A stretch of DNA of 25,844 bases from Saprospiraceae bacterium (GCA_020630045.1 JAHDCE010000003.1:1-25844); one strand, 5' to 3'. Positions 1 to 8,781 are shown, numbered from the stretch's first letter. Notes: generated by a model from the letters alone, not told the origin. Program-made: numbers and translations.

Positions 1-965
1 ATCAAACTTTGTACAATGAATCGCTCATAAGGAAAATCCATTTCCATAAAATCCGATAATTCTTGCTGATTGACGATGGTGAAAACGCCTTGCCATGCAT
101 TGCTGTAAGGTATTTTGATAACAGCTTGCCCCCCGAGTTTCATGACCCAAAGTGGAATTTCACTTTTACTGACATCCCAAATGGTTTCCGGAGTTAATAT
201 TTCCAATCCATGAGGCTTGACTTGCGCATTGTATATATCATAAGCCTTCGCGGCGACCATTTTATTTCTACCGCCTGCCAAACAAGCCGCGATAGGATTG
301 ATGAGGTGTGTTTTCGAATGAATCGGGATTCGGTTCCAAGGCCGTTGCGTAACATATCTGAACGCCGCCCTGATGGGTAGCCATTCTCCTTTTTCATCCC
401 GGATATACATGATATTGTCTTTGAATGTAACCGGTGGGTCTTCATCATTTTGATAAAAAGGAACAAAGTACACATCCTCTTGAAAGACATCTGATATGAC
501 TTGGGCATATCCTGAATTTTCCATCGGGTTTTTGTCATAAATGACAGCGAGTCCGCCTTTTACATTTCTTTTTTTTGCTTTAAGGAATGGTTGAAAGGTT
601 CGCTCAACAAGCAAACGATACCCTCCTTGTTCTTGATTTTCATCACTCAACGGCATTGATTTTTGCCCGGAAGGGCATGAATTATTTTCAATGACCACCA
701 TTTGCCTTTTTCCCTTTTCATTGGTGACGTGCATCAAGTCCGCTCCTGCCCAGACAAAATGTTTGGGTTTGTGGTTTAGTATTTCCCTGAGAAAATCCTC
801 TTTTACCAACGGATGAAGATGGCAATATCTTTTTATGATTCTTTCCTGACTCAAATTCAAGAAAAAGTTGACCATGGGATGAATGGTTGCATTCAACGCT
901 TTGGGGTACCAATGGTCATGGGGTTCGAATCCCCCCGGTGTGATGAGACGGGTGTTTTCCGACAT
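1..965 (-). CDS. ATP-grasp-like protein of unknown function (C-terminus off the window)
   Basis: The reading frame is open from an ATG at 965 to the window edge: 321 complete residues without a stop, so the C-terminus is missing. I do not recognise a named enzyme. Visible motifs are VIENNSCPSG (residues 91-100), a stretch with NPIAACLAGGRNK (223-235) and AVIKIPYSNAWQGV (281-294). The last has the form of an ATP-grasp nucleotide-binding strand (hydrophobic-I/V-K-x-P followed by a small-residue loop), and the first resembles the conserved ENN strand of circularly permuted ATP-grasp proteins. An ATP-dependent ligase-type fold is therefore inferred, with substrate unknown. No signal peptide is seen, so a cytoplasmic location is likely. 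Its start is about 250 bp from the acs stop, across the acs terminator, so it should be transcribed separately. Smaller ORFs inside this interval are in other frames. Confidence 0.6.
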   Translation of the reverse strand, partial: MSENTRLITPGGFEPHDHWYPKALNATIHPMVNFFLNLSQERIIKRYCHLHPLVKEDFLREILNHKPKHFVWAGADLMHVTNEKGKRQMVVIENNSCPSGQKSMPLSDENQEQGGYRLLVERTFQPFLKAKKRNVKGGLAVIYDKNPMENSGYAQVISDVFQEDVYFVPFYQNDEDPPVTFKDNIMYIRDEKGEWLPIRAAFRYVTQRPWNRIPIHSKTHLINPIAACLAGGRNKMVAAKAYDIYNAQVKPHGLEILTPETIWDVSKSEIPLWVMKLGGQAVIKIPYSNAWQGVFTIVNQQELSDFMEMDFPYERFIVQSL

Positions 966-1140
966 GATTTTACAATAAATTGAATAAGAAAAAGATAATT
1001 AGAAATGGTTTTCAAGGAGTGGATAAGAGATAGGGTTTATAGGGAATATTCCAACTCCTTTTTACTGAAAACTAATGTAAGTAACAACCAATTTTATTGT
1101 GGCGCAATAGGGTTTGAAAAAAAATGAAAAAAATATAAAT

Positions 1141-1177
1141 GCAAAGGGACGATAGTGATCCACTATCGCCTCTTTGC
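1141..1177 (-). terminator. Rho-independent terminator after acs
   Basis: An inverted repeat with arms CGATAGTG and CACTATCG around a 3-nt loop is extended by GCAAAG/CTTTGC with a small internal bulge. On the minus strand it is followed by a T-rich tract (complement of 1117-1140). It lies 36 bp after the acs stop codon. Confidence 0.85.
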
Positions 1178-1213
1178 ACTATTGGAAGATATAAATTAGA
1201 ACTTATTAGATGA

Positions 1214-3121
1214 CTATTTCTTCGCTCCATCCATCACCGCCTGTACCACTTCCGGATTCAGCAATGTAGATACGTCTCCTAGGTTAGAAGTTTCTCCAGA
1301 AGCGATTTTCCTTAGGATACGACGCATGATTTTACCTGACCGTGTCTTCGGAAGTCCGGGGACGACCTGTACGACATCCGGCTTGGCGATGGGGCCTATA
1401 AATTGGGTGACGACTTTGTTCAGCTCCTTGTGAAAAGCCGCTTCATCATCAATCGAACCGTCAGTGATGACATAGGCATAAATTCCTTGTCCTTTAATAT
1501 CGTGCGGATAACCGACGACGGCCGATTCGATAATCGCATCATGTTCGTTGATGGCGTTTTCCACTTCGGCGGTACCGATGCGGTGCCCGGATACATTGAT
1601 GACATCATCAACGCGGCCGATGATTCGATAACGTCCGTGTTCGTCCCTTCTCGCACCGTCACCGGTAAAATATTTTCCGGCGAAAGCCGAGAAATAAACC
1701 TGCTTACACCTATTGTGGTCGCCATAAGTGGTACGGATCATCGAAGGCCAAGGATGTTTGATACAAAGCAATCCTTCGACATCGTTTCCGCTGACTTCCA
1801 CGCCGTCTTTGTCCACCAAGCAAGGCTGGATTCCCGGAAGGGGATAAGTCGCAAAACAAGGCTTGCCTTCTGTTATGCCTCCTAGGTTGGAAATCATAAT
1901 ACCCCCCGTTTCCGTTTGCCACCAAGTGTCTACGATAGGGGCGTTGCCCTTTCCGATTTTGTCATTGTACCAATGCCAAGCTTCGGCGTTAATCGGTTCA
2001 CCGACCGTTCCTAGGACTTTCAAACGACTCAAATCGTATTGCTCCGGAAAATGATCGCCCTTGGCCATCAAAGCGCGGATGGCGGTGGGTGCCGTATAGA
2101 ATTGATTGACTTTGTGCTTTTCGCAAATCTCCCAAAACCTTCCGGCGTCCGGGTAAGTAGGTACGCCTTCGAACATCATGGTTGTCGCTCCGGCGAGCAG
2201 AGGGCCATAGATGATGTAAGAGTGCCCGGTGATCCAACCGATATCGGCGGTACACCAATAAATATCACCATCCTTGTATTGGAATACGTTGCGGAATGAG
2301 AAACAGGTATAAACCATATATCCGCCACAAGTATGGACGACCCCTTTGGGTTTTCCGGTCGAGCCGGAAGTATAAAGGATGAAGAGCATGTCTTCTGAAG
2401 ACATAGTTTCTGCCGGACAAGTATCCGCTTGGTGATTGACTACATCATGCCACCAAACTTCCTTGTCTCCGGTGAGTTTGACGGTTGTGTTTTCACTATC
2501 CAAAGTAGAAACGATGACTTTTTCGACACAATCGACGCCTAGGGCAAGCGCATCGTCCACTACCTGTTTGACAGGGATAAATTTTTGCCCCCTTCTATTG
2601 AAATCAGAACAGATGACCATCTTGGCTTGGGCGTCGATGATTCGATCCGCCAACGCTTGGGCGGAAAATCCGGCGAAGACAACAGAATGTATCGCTCCGA
2701 TTCTGGCACAAGCCAAAACGGCTATCGCCAGCTCAGGAACCATTGGCATATAGAAGCAGACTCGGTCTCCTTTTCCTACGCCCATTTCCTTGAGTGCGTT
2801 GGCGCATTTACATACTTCTGCTAGCAGTTCCTTGTAGGTGTAGGATAGTGCGGGAGCATCCGGCTCGTTGGGTTCCCAAAGTAGGGCGACTTGGTCGCCC
2901 TTTGTAGCGACATGCCTATCCAAGCAGTTTTCGGTGATGTTGAGTTCACCGCCGACAAACCATTTGACATCGGGCGTATCGAATTCCCATTGGCAAACTT
3001 TGTTCCATTTCTTTTTCCATTGGAAAGTATCCGCCATTTCGCCCCAAAATCCTTCCGGATCGTTTACGCTGCGGTTATATATGTTTTCGTACTCTTCTTT
3101 GTTTTGAATTTGAATTGTCAT
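1214..3121 (-). CDS. acs: Acetyl-CoA synthetase (AMP-forming)
   Basis: Activates acetate: acetate + ATP + CoA gives acetyl-CoA, AMP and PPi, through an acetyl-adenylate, in the cytoplasm. The protein is 635 residues, close to the usual 640-660. ANL-superfamily motifs are all present: the phosphate-binding loop YTSGSTGKPKG (250-260), WWQTETGG (400-407), the hinge region YFTGDGARRDE (about 484-494), DDVINVSGHR (505-514) and the C-terminal PKTRSGKIMRR, whose K597 is the adenylation lysine that is reversibly acetylated in known Acs enzymes. I chose the ATG at 3121. The next in-frame ATG upstream, at 3184, would add a 21-residue hydrophobic leader and begins inside the hairpin terminator of the preceding gene. 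A single-gene unit bounded by two terminators is likely. No TAnnTTTG box was found upstream. Confidence 0.96.
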   Translation of the reverse strand: MTIQIQNKEEYENIYNRSVNDPEGFWGEMADTFQWKKKWNKVCQWEFDTPDVKWFVGGELNITENCLDRHVATKGDQVALLWEPNEPDAPALSYTYKELLAEVCKCANALKEMGVGKGDRVCFYMPMVPELAIAVLACARIGAIHSVVFAGFSAQALADRIIDAQAKMVICSDFNRRGQKFIPVKQVVDDALALGVDCVEKVIVSTLDSENTTVKLTGDKEVWWHDVVNHQADTCPAETMSSEDMLFILYTSGSTGKPKGVVHTCGGYMVYTCFSFRNVFQYKDGDIYWCTADIGWITGHSYIIYGPLLAGATTMMFEGVPTYPDAGRFWEICEKHKVNQFYTAPTAIRALMAKGDHFPEQYDLSRLKVLGTVGEPINAEAWHWYNDKIGKGNAPIVDTWWQTETGGIMISNLGGITEGKPCFATYPLPGIQPCLVDKDGVEVSGNDVEGLLCIKHPWPSMIRTTYGDHNRCKQVYFSAFAGKYFTGDGARRDEHGRYRIIGRVDDVINVSGHRIGTAEVENAINEHDAIIESAVVGYPHDIKGQGIYAYVITDGSIDDEAAFHKELNKVVTQFIGPIAKPDVVQVVPGLPKTRSGKIMRRILRKIASGETSNLGDVSTLLNPEVVQAVMDGAKK

Positions 3122-3170
3122 ATAGGTAAAAGGTCTTGGTTTTAAAATAGACCATAATAATAAAAAAATA

Positions 3171-3200
3171 ATCGCTATCTCCACAGGTGGAGATAGCGAT
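3171..3200 (-). terminator. Rho-independent terminator after the GCS2-CBS gene
   Basis: A perfect 14-bp stem (arms 3171-3184 and 3187-3200, starting ATCGCTATCTCCAC) with a 2-nt loop. On the minus strand it is followed by TATTTTTTTATTATTAT. It sits 28 bp after the stop at 3229 and isolates that gene from acs. Confidence 0.9.
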
Positions 3201-3228
3201 TATGCATAACGCTTGTTAGAAAATCACT

Positions 3229-5172
3229 TTACTTTCCCTCTTCTTCTTCCGCCAATCGCCTCATCAACCTTCCGGTAATCCTTAGGAATTCGGTTTCCGT
3301 AAGGATACCCATCAGCTCCTTGTCTTTGACGACCAAGAGACTGCCTATCTTTTTATCTTTCATGATAGCCAGCGCTTCTAGGAGCGTAGTTTCCGGTGTG
3401 ACCGTAATCATATCCGTTTTCATGATTTCCCGGACGGATGTCGGGCTACTGCCATTCAAATTCCCCTTGGATTTTTGGGTGAAATGACGAAGTAAAATCC
3501 TAGAAGAGACCAATCCGACAAGTTGCCCGTTTTCATCTTCGACGGGGGTGTATCGGAGTTTTCTCCAATCCATCATATCGGCGACCAGGTCTATCAGGTC
3601 GTCAGGTTGTACGGTGAAGAGATCTCTGTCCATAAACTCTTCTACCCGGAGTTTGGAAGGTCTGTAAGTTTTCAAATTGGAAGTTTCTTTAATGTCCCAT
3701 TTGTGGATAGGCGTATTGCCTTTTTGATTTTCGATGATGGCGGCAGTCAAGGCGGTGACGGCTTCGTTTTCGGTCACCGTTCGTCGCATGCGGTTGTAGG
3801 AGCGGAGCATCCAGCGAGCGCCATTCATGTGCTTGTCGCAACGTCCTTGGATGATGTCCATATATCGTTTGGCGTCGTCCTTGTTGATTTTCATTTTTTT
3901 CAATCCGGCTTTCGCCAATGGGATGAGTTCTTCTCGAATCAAATCGACCGCTGTCACTTTTTTGTCTCCGATCCAAGAGAACTTGGTATCAATTCCGAAG
4001 CGAGCGGCCTTGCCAAAATTATCCCTCACATCTTCGAAAGAAAGGTGTTCTGTAATATCGTCATATTTATCGGCCATGCCGATCATGAGTCCCAACCAGA
4101 AAGCGGCATTCGCCATTTCGTCGGCTACCGTAGGGCCGGATGCCAATACACGGTTTTCGATACGAAGGTGTGGTTTGCCCGTGTCGGAAATTCCATAGCA
4201 AGGACGGTTCCAACGGTAAACGGTGGAGTTGTGTACTTGCAAGGCACGTAATTTGGGGACTTTGCCTTTCTTGATTTCTTGGAAAGAATCTTCTTCAATA
4301 TCTCCGCTAATGAGCACTCGGAATCTAGCAATATCTTCCTTGTAGATATCCAAAATATCATTTTCGAGCCATCCATTACCGAAGTTGACCCTAGGGCTTC
4401 GTTCCCTCATGTGGTCGTGCATCGTTCTGGTATCGAGCGATTGTTGGAACAAGGCGATGCGTGTTTCGTGCCACAACCTTTTTCCGAATACAACCGGCGA
4501 ATTGGATGCAATAGCCATGACCGGTGCCGCCAATGCCAAGGAGATGTTGTACATCTGCTTGAAGTTGTTGGGAGATACTTGGAGGTGGACTTGGAAACTG
4601 GTATTACACGCTTCCAACAAAGGAGAATCGTGCTTGACCAAAAATTCGTCTAAGCCGGAAATCCGCAATTCGTATGCTCCTTTGGCTTGTTGTTTGTTGA
4701 TGGCTTCCATGAGGGCGAAATAGCGTTTGACCGGGGTCAAGTTGTGCATGCCCAAATCGAATTTTTGAAGTGTCGGGAGAATTCCGGTCAGGATGATTTC
4801 TGTATCCAAGTCCTTAATCCGATCGCGGATAGTATCAAGTTTCATATTGATTTCGGCTTCCATTTGACTCAGGCATTTACCCTTGAAGACAAGTGGATCA
4901 AGTCCGATTTCAAGATTGAAACGGGCAAGTTCCGTTTCGACCCATTCCAGATCTTTCATCAAATCGAGTGCTTCGGTCGCTAATGGTGCTGGTTTGTATG
5001 ATTTGTTGTTGACCAAGCACATTTCTTGTTCCGCGCCTATCCGGATGATGTCGTCTTCGAACCATTCGTGTTCGAGCATATACTCCAACGCCTTGACGTC
5101 TTGCAGTAGTTGCTTGACGAACTTGTGCATTTGTTTTTTGCCTTTGAGCAACGATACTTTCTGTTCTCCCAT
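3229..5172 (-). CDS. GCS2-family carboxylate-amine ligase with C-terminal tandem CBS domains
   Basis: 647 residues in two parts. Residues about 30-490 belong to the glutamate-cysteine ligase type 2 (GCS2, PF04107-like) family. The ATP/metal strand IGAEQEMCLV carries E48 and E50, TGILPTL follows, then a segment with ACNTSFQVHLQVSP and a Trp/Arg-rich IENRVLASGPTVADE. Residues about 510-640 hold two CBS motifs (VEEFMDRDLFTVQPDD... and VREIMKTDMITVTPETT...), which usually bind adenine nucleotides and regulate the attached enzyme. Family members ligate an amine to a glutamate-type carboxylate. Real substrates in such fusions are not known to me, so glutathione synthesis should not be assumed. No signal peptide. 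A weak promoter candidate (CAAAAATA at 5298-5305, read as TATTTTTG on the minus strand) lies 126 bp upstream. The gene is divergent from the T9SS gene at 5319. Confidence 0.88.
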   Translation of the reverse strand: MGEQKVSLLKGKKQMHKFVKQLLQDVKALEYMLEHEWFEDDIIRIGAEQEMCLVNNKSYKPAPLATEALDLMKDLEWVETELARFNLEIGLDPLVFKGKCLSQMEAEINMKLDTIRDRIKDLDTEIILTGILPTLQKFDLGMHNLTPVKRYFALMEAINKQQAKGAYELRISGLDEFLVKHDSPLLEACNTSFQVHLQVSPNNFKQMYNISLALAAPVMAIASNSPVVFGKRLWHETRIALFQQSLDTRTMHDHMRERSPRVNFGNGWLENDILDIYKEDIARFRVLISGDIEEDSFQEIKKGKVPKLRALQVHNSTVYRWNRPCYGISDTGKPHLRIENRVLASGPTVADEMANAAFWLGLMIGMADKYDDITEHLSFEDVRDNFGKAARFGIDTKFSWIGDKKVTAVDLIREELIPLAKAGLKKMKINKDDAKRYMDIIQGRCDKHMNGARWMLRSYNRMRRTVTENEAVTALTAAIIENQKGNTPIHKWDIKETSNLKTYRPSKLRVEEFMDRDLFTVQPDDLIDLVADMMDWRKLRYTPVEDENGQLVGLVSSRILLRHFTQKSKGNLNGSSPTSVREIMKTDMITVTPETTLLEALAIMKDKKIGSLLVVKDKELMGILTETEFLRITGRLMRRLAEEEEGK

Positions 5173-5318
5173 GTTATCAGATTGGTTGAGATATATAAAT
5201 ATTATTCTAAACTAATGATTTTTTTGGAGGGTTAAAGAATTGAGGACTAAGATTTATTGAACTTGTTTAAAAACAGGAGGGCATAGGCGCTAATTATCAA
5301 AAATAACGTTCTAGAAAT

Positions 5319-6929
5319 ATGCTAATTCAACAAGACAAAATCGCTTTCTATATATCGGTAATCTTATTGTTACTCTCCTTTATCGGAATGGGGCAAACCC
5401 CTTCATGGGTATCATTGGTCGGAGGCCCCGAAAATGACGCGGGGAAATGTATGTCTATTTCCCCGGAAGGGGAGGTCATGGTTTCGGGGACTTTCAAGGA
5501 GTCCATCACCTTAGGGGGGAGTGGCACCTTTGAGGCGGTCGGAGAAGAAGACTTGTTTATATATAGATCGGGCATGGATGGTTCTTCTGCCAGTGGATTC
5601 GTCCTAGGAGGAGAAAGGGAGGAAGATGTTTTCGGAATCGAATATTTGGAGGAAGATGTCATTATCGCCGGTGACTTCTTTTTGGAAACTCGCATTGATA
5701 ATATTGATTTGATGGCTGAATTAGGTTCCAAATCATTATTCGTAAGTCGACTGGGAATTTCCGGAGATGCGATTTGGGCGGTTCCCATACATGGAAATGT
5801 TTTAACGGTAGGAGGAGGGATGACCATTTCCCCGGAAGGGGAAATATATATCACCGGATATTTTTTGGATCGTTTGATTGTGGGAACGGATACTTTGGAA
5901 GCACAGAGTGACCAAGGAGATGTATTTGTTTTAAAATTCGATACTGCGGGGCATTTGCTTTGGATGACGGCAGCAGGCGTATCGGGAGTAACTCGCGGTT
6001 TGGATATCGATATTGATTCGTCCGGAGATGTGGTTATCGGAGGAACGTTTCAGGGAGAAGTGAATTTTGGGGGCATGACGATTCAAAGCAATACTGCGGA
6101 TGATGATGTGTTTGTCGCCAAGGCGGATAGTGATGGAAATTGGCTATGGGGTAAAAAGCTCGGTGGTGTTTTGGAAGATGGTTTTGGCGGGTTAGAGATA
6201 GATGTCAATAACGATATATTTTTAACCGGACCTTTCCTCGGCGTTTTGGCTGATGGTTCGGGTTGGGAAATCCAATCGAACGGAGGCAAACGTGATATTT
6301 ATCTAATTCGGCTTTCGCCGAATGGCGACTTGGAGTGGGGCAATCGTTATGGTGGAACGGATGATGAGTTTTCAGTTGATATTTCCAAATATGGAGGAAA
6401 AATAGCCGTTGTCGGTTATTTTGAAAACACGATGGAACTAGGCGGGCCCATCGTCCCGGCTGATGATTTGGCGGATGGTTTCGTCGTGTTTTATGACGAT
6501 GAAGGCAATTGGTTAAACCAAACGCATATTGGAGGAGAGTCGTTTGAAATCCCTACGGTTACACGATATTCATTGAATGGGGAACTGTTGGTACTTGGTG
6601 ACTTTGTAGATGGTATGGTTCTAGGAGGTACTTCCTTGGAAAATTACGGTAAATACGACATGTTTTTAATCAAATTCGATATCATGTCATCTTTGGAGAC
6701 ATCCATGGAATCAGCGGGTGTCGAGGTCTTTCCCAATCCGGCTAGAGATGCTTTTTTTGTTCGTTTCCCCCTAGGAGCAGAAGGGATGTTATTAGATATA
6801 AAAGGGCAAGTCATCCGTTCATTAATCCAAGGAGAAAATAGTGCGGATGACTTGCCACCGGGAATGTATTTTATTCGATTGAGTCTGGGTAGTCAGAGCT
6901 TTATGAGTAAACTCATCATACTGCCCTGA
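5319..6929 (+). CDS. T9SS-exported propeller-like repeat protein
   Basis: 536 residues. A signal peptide (hydrophobic core ISVILLLLSFIGMG, likely cleavage near GQT) leads into about seven loosely repeated units of 45-60 residues. They follow a pattern such as ISPEGEVMVSGTF, a GG turn, then D-x-F-x-x-K/R-x-D and W-x-x-x-x-GG, resembling SBBP-type beta-propeller repeats. The C-terminal ~70 residues are a type A T9SS sorting domain: VEVFPNPARDAFFVRF, a central GQVIRSL and PPGMYFIRL near the end. The product is therefore expected to cross the outer membrane through T9SS and be released or surface-anchored. No enzymatic residues are recognised. It may bind polymer or protein. Its TGA stop is only 5 bp from the stop of the convergent phosphatase gene, and no hairpin lies between them. 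Confidence 0.9.
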   Translation: MLIQQDKIAFYISVILLLLSFIGMGQTPSWVSLVGGPENDAGKCMSISPEGEVMVSGTFKESITLGGSGTFEAVGEEDLFIYRSGMDGSSASGFVLGGEREEDVFGIEYLEEDVIIAGDFFLETRIDNIDLMAELGSKSLFVSRLGISGDAIWAVPIHGNVLTVGGGMTISPEGEIYITGYFLDRLIVGTDTLEAQSDQGDVFVLKFDTAGHLLWMTAAGVSGVTRGLDIDIDSSGDVVIGGTFQGEVNFGGMTIQSNTADDDVFVAKADSDGNWLWGKKLGGVLEDGFGGLEIDVNNDIFLTGPFLGVLADGSGWEIQSNGGKRDIYLIRLSPNGDLEWGNRYGGTDDEFSVDISKYGGKIAVVGYFENTMELGGPIVPADDLADGFVVFYDDEGNWLNQTHIGGESFEIPTVTRYSLNGELLVLGDFVDGMVLGGTSLENYGKYDMFLIKFDIMSSLETSMESAGVEVFPNPARDAFFVRFPLGAEGMLLDIKGQVIRSLIQGENSADDLPPGMYFIRLSLGSQSFMSKLIILP

Positions 6930-6934
6930 TAAAC

Positions 6935-8116
6935 TTATTTTCCTTCCGTGCCCGGAAAGATGTCAGTCACGACGAGCTTATCTTGGACATGGATGACATT
7001 TTCCTTACCTCTAATTTGTAAAGAGACTTCGACGGGAGAAGCTTCCCAATCGATTTCAATCATTCCGAAATTCAACTCAACCGTTTTTTCACTGATGCGG
7101 TATTTGTTGGGTTCCATATTGTATTTCCTCGTATGGGTGAGTCCACTAGAAGTGATTTCATATAAGTAGTGCTTGATTTTCGGAATTTTCACCTTGCAAA
7201 TTTCACCATGATGGCGGTCACCACTCAACATGATTGCCCCCTTGGGACAATAAGTACCTATGGTCTTGAACAGTCGTTTTCTAGCTGTTGGGAAGTTCGC
7301 CCATTTTTCATAAGGATGTAACTTGGAAAGGATTTGCGTACCATTAGCGATGATGGTGATCGCCGCATCGTTATCCTTCAGTTCATTTTCGAACCATGTC
7401 CATTGCGCTTCTCCTAGGATGTCTGCTTCCTTGTTGGGGATGTATGATTTTTTATCGGAACTTTTCTCTACGGGGTCACGAAAAGTTCTGGCATCCAATA
7501 AGATGATTTTTACTTTTTTATCCCCTTCTCCAAAAGTATGAGACTGATAAATACCTTCACGTTTTCGGACGGGATCGGAATCAGGGATACACAAGAAATC
7601 GAGGATATGTTCCTTGCTCAGTTCCTTGGCTGGGAATTCTTTCGTGCCATCATTTACACCAAAGTCATGGTCGTCCCAAGTACCGATAACCGGGCAAGTT
7701 TTAAGCAAGCGCTGATAACCCGGATTCGCGATTTGCTTGGCATATTTCTTTTTCATCAATTCCGGGTCTTCGGTATCCATGTAGATGTTGTCGCCCAACC
7801 AAACCCAAAGATCGGGTTCACTACCTACGATGGATGGCCAGAGTGGTTGTTCCTTATCTTGATTATTACAACTTCCGAACGCGATTCTGGAAACAACCTT
7901 TTCCTTGTCAATGGCTTGACAGTGATCGGCCACCTTCTTTGTTTCATCATCTCCTTGGGCGTGGACGACATTGTATTCTTCCGGTTGAGCCTGATTATGA
8001 ATCGCTTCACGTTCAGTTTGGGTTAATCCTTGTTCGCTTTCAACTTCTGCTTCATTCGTTGATGATCCACAACTTAAAAGAAACACAAAACATATAGCGG
8101 TGATAAAATAGCGCAT
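6935..8116 (-). CDS. PhoD-like alkaline phosphatase/phosphodiesterase lipoprotein
   Basis: 393 residues from the ATG at 8116. This start gives a clean lipoprotein signal (MRYFITAICFVFLLSC, lipidated C16), whereas an upstream ATG at 8185 adds 23 non-signal residues and is rejected. Metallophosphatase motifs of the PhoD family follow in order: GSCN (81-84), LGDNIYMD (107-114), TWDDHDFGVND (146-156), LDAR (207-210), NGTQ (258-261) and SGDRHHGE (298-305), giving a full set of metal ligands. Expected activity is hydrolysis of phosphomono- or diesters outside the cytoplasm, anchored in a membrane. At 393 residues it is shorter than classical PhoD and lacks the Fe-S/Tat-type N-terminus. It lies 93 bp downstream of the propeptide-like lipoprotein gene in the same direction and may share its transcript. 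Confidence 0.9.
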   Translation of the reverse strand: MRYFITAICFVFLLSCGSSTNEAEVESEQGLTQTEREAIHNQAQPEEYNVVHAQGDDETKKVADHCQAIDKEKVVSRIAFGSCNNQDKEQPLWPSIVGSEPDLWVWLGDNIYMDTEDPELMKKKYAKQIANPGYQRLLKTCPVIGTWDDHDFGVNDGTKEFPAKELSKEHILDFLCIPDSDPVRKREGIYQSHTFGEGDKKVKIILLDARTFRDPVEKSSDKKSYIPNKEADILGEAQWTWFENELKDNDAAITIIANGTQILSKLHPYEKWANFPTARKRLFKTIGTYCPKGAIMLSGDRHHGEICKVKIPKIKHYLYEITSSGLTHTRKYNMEPNKYRISEKTVELNFGMIEIDWEASPVEVSLQIRGKENVIHVQDKLVVTDIFPGTEGK

Positions 8117-8209
8117 GGATTTCAGTTTTATATTATATCGGTGAATTGGGCAGGATATTTCTGTATAAGATGTTAAAGTTACCAATAAATTCGATTTGAG
8201 GCTAATTGC

Positions 8210-8548
8210 CTACTCTCTTACGCCCCCTTTCTTGTTGTGTTCGGCTTCTTTTACTGATGGATGTGATTTGAGTTTCTCCAACATTTCTGATGCCGAGATA
8301 ACATTTGAATCATATCCGAGAAGGAACAATGGAGGATAAGGAGCGATGGTTTTTAAGCTTTCCAAATTGTAGTCTGAAAAATCACGCAGGACTTTTTCTA
8401 GCTCGTCCTTGGCAGTTAATTGGACAATGATTTCACCATCAATCCGATAGTCTGATGTAGAAGGGGGAACGGTTTTTTTTTCAGTGGATTTGCAACCCAT
8501 TAGGCAAAATCCCCAAATGCAACATGTAATGGTGATTAATCGACGCAT
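8210..8548 (-). CDS. Small lipoprotein resembling a subtilase propeptide (I9/fervidolysin-N-like)
   Basis: 112 residues. A type II signal peptide ends in the lipobox LMGC (lipidated C19). The mature part reads as the prodomain of S8 proteases: GEIIVQLTAKDELEKVL near the N-terminus, then a hydrophobic strand PPLFLLGYDS, then ASEMLEKLKSHPSVKEAEHN, which matches the usual end of such prodomains (a helix, then x-P-x-V-x-x-A-E-x-N). No protease domain follows: the frame stops and the next gene is the PhoD-like phosphatase. A membrane-anchored inhibitor or chaperone of a subtilisin-like protease encoded elsewhere is inferred. The fold assignment rests on pattern only. The gene is co-directional with 8116-6935. 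Confidence 0.65.
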   Translation of the reverse strand: MRRLITITCCIWGFCLMGCKSTEKKTVPPSTSDYRIDGEIIVQLTAKDELEKVLRDFSDYNLESLKTIAPYPPLFLLGYDSNVISASEMLEKLKSHPSVKEAEHNKKGGVRE

Positions 8549-8606
8549 ATTGGAATGAATTGAATTTCTTTTTTGACGGATGGGGCCTCATATGGTTACA
8601 AACAAA

Positions 8607-8637
8607 AAATCACAACAGGCATCGCCTGTTGTGATTT
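8607..8637 (-). terminator. Rho-independent terminator of the micro-ORF transcript
   Basis: A perfect 14-bp stem (arms 8607-8620 and 8624-8637, AAATCACAACAGGC) with a 3-nt loop. On the minus strand it runs into TTTTTTGTTTG. It begins 23 bp after the stop of the 20-codon ORF at 8660. Confidence 0.88.
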
Positions 8638-8659
8638 TCAAAAAAAGGGTGAAAAGACA

Positions 8660-8722
8660 TTACATAGTAAAAGCAACCGCCCAAAATGCAATGCTAAAAA
8701 CAATGATAATTAACTTTCTCAT
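8660..8722 (-). CDS. Predicted 20-residue single-span membrane peptide
   Basis: ATG at 8722 and TAA at 8660-8662 encode MRKLIIIVFSIAFWAVAFTM: two basic residues and then one uninterrupted hydrophobic segment, the layout of bacterial small membrane proteins. A Bacteroidota promoter lies upstream (-7 box at 8782-8789, -33 at 8810-8813) and a strong terminator 23 bp downstream, so the ORF almost fills a transcript of roughly 170 nt. No Shine-Dalgarno sequence is visible, as is usual here. Alternatives are a noncoding RNA with a chance ORF, or a leader peptide for the lipoprotein gene at 8548, although the terminator argues for an independent unit. It might also be an uncleaved signal-like remnant. 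Function unknown. Confidence 0.5.
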   Translation of the reverse strand: MRKLIIIVFSIAFWAVAFTM

Positions 8723-8781
8723 GGCTCATTGAATTGTTTAGTGTCCAATATAAATCCGAATTGACGGGGGATTGGCTGTCA

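Noticed and set aside
194..538. 114-codon minus-strand ORF
   Set aside because: It lies in another frame of the partial gene at 1-965, whose own frame is open throughout and gives a motif-bearing protein.
6920..6970. Terminator between the convergent T9SS and PhoD-like genes
   Set aside because: Only a 5-bp stem (TTCCG/CGGAA around 6950-6963) without a T-tract is present. Too weak to call.
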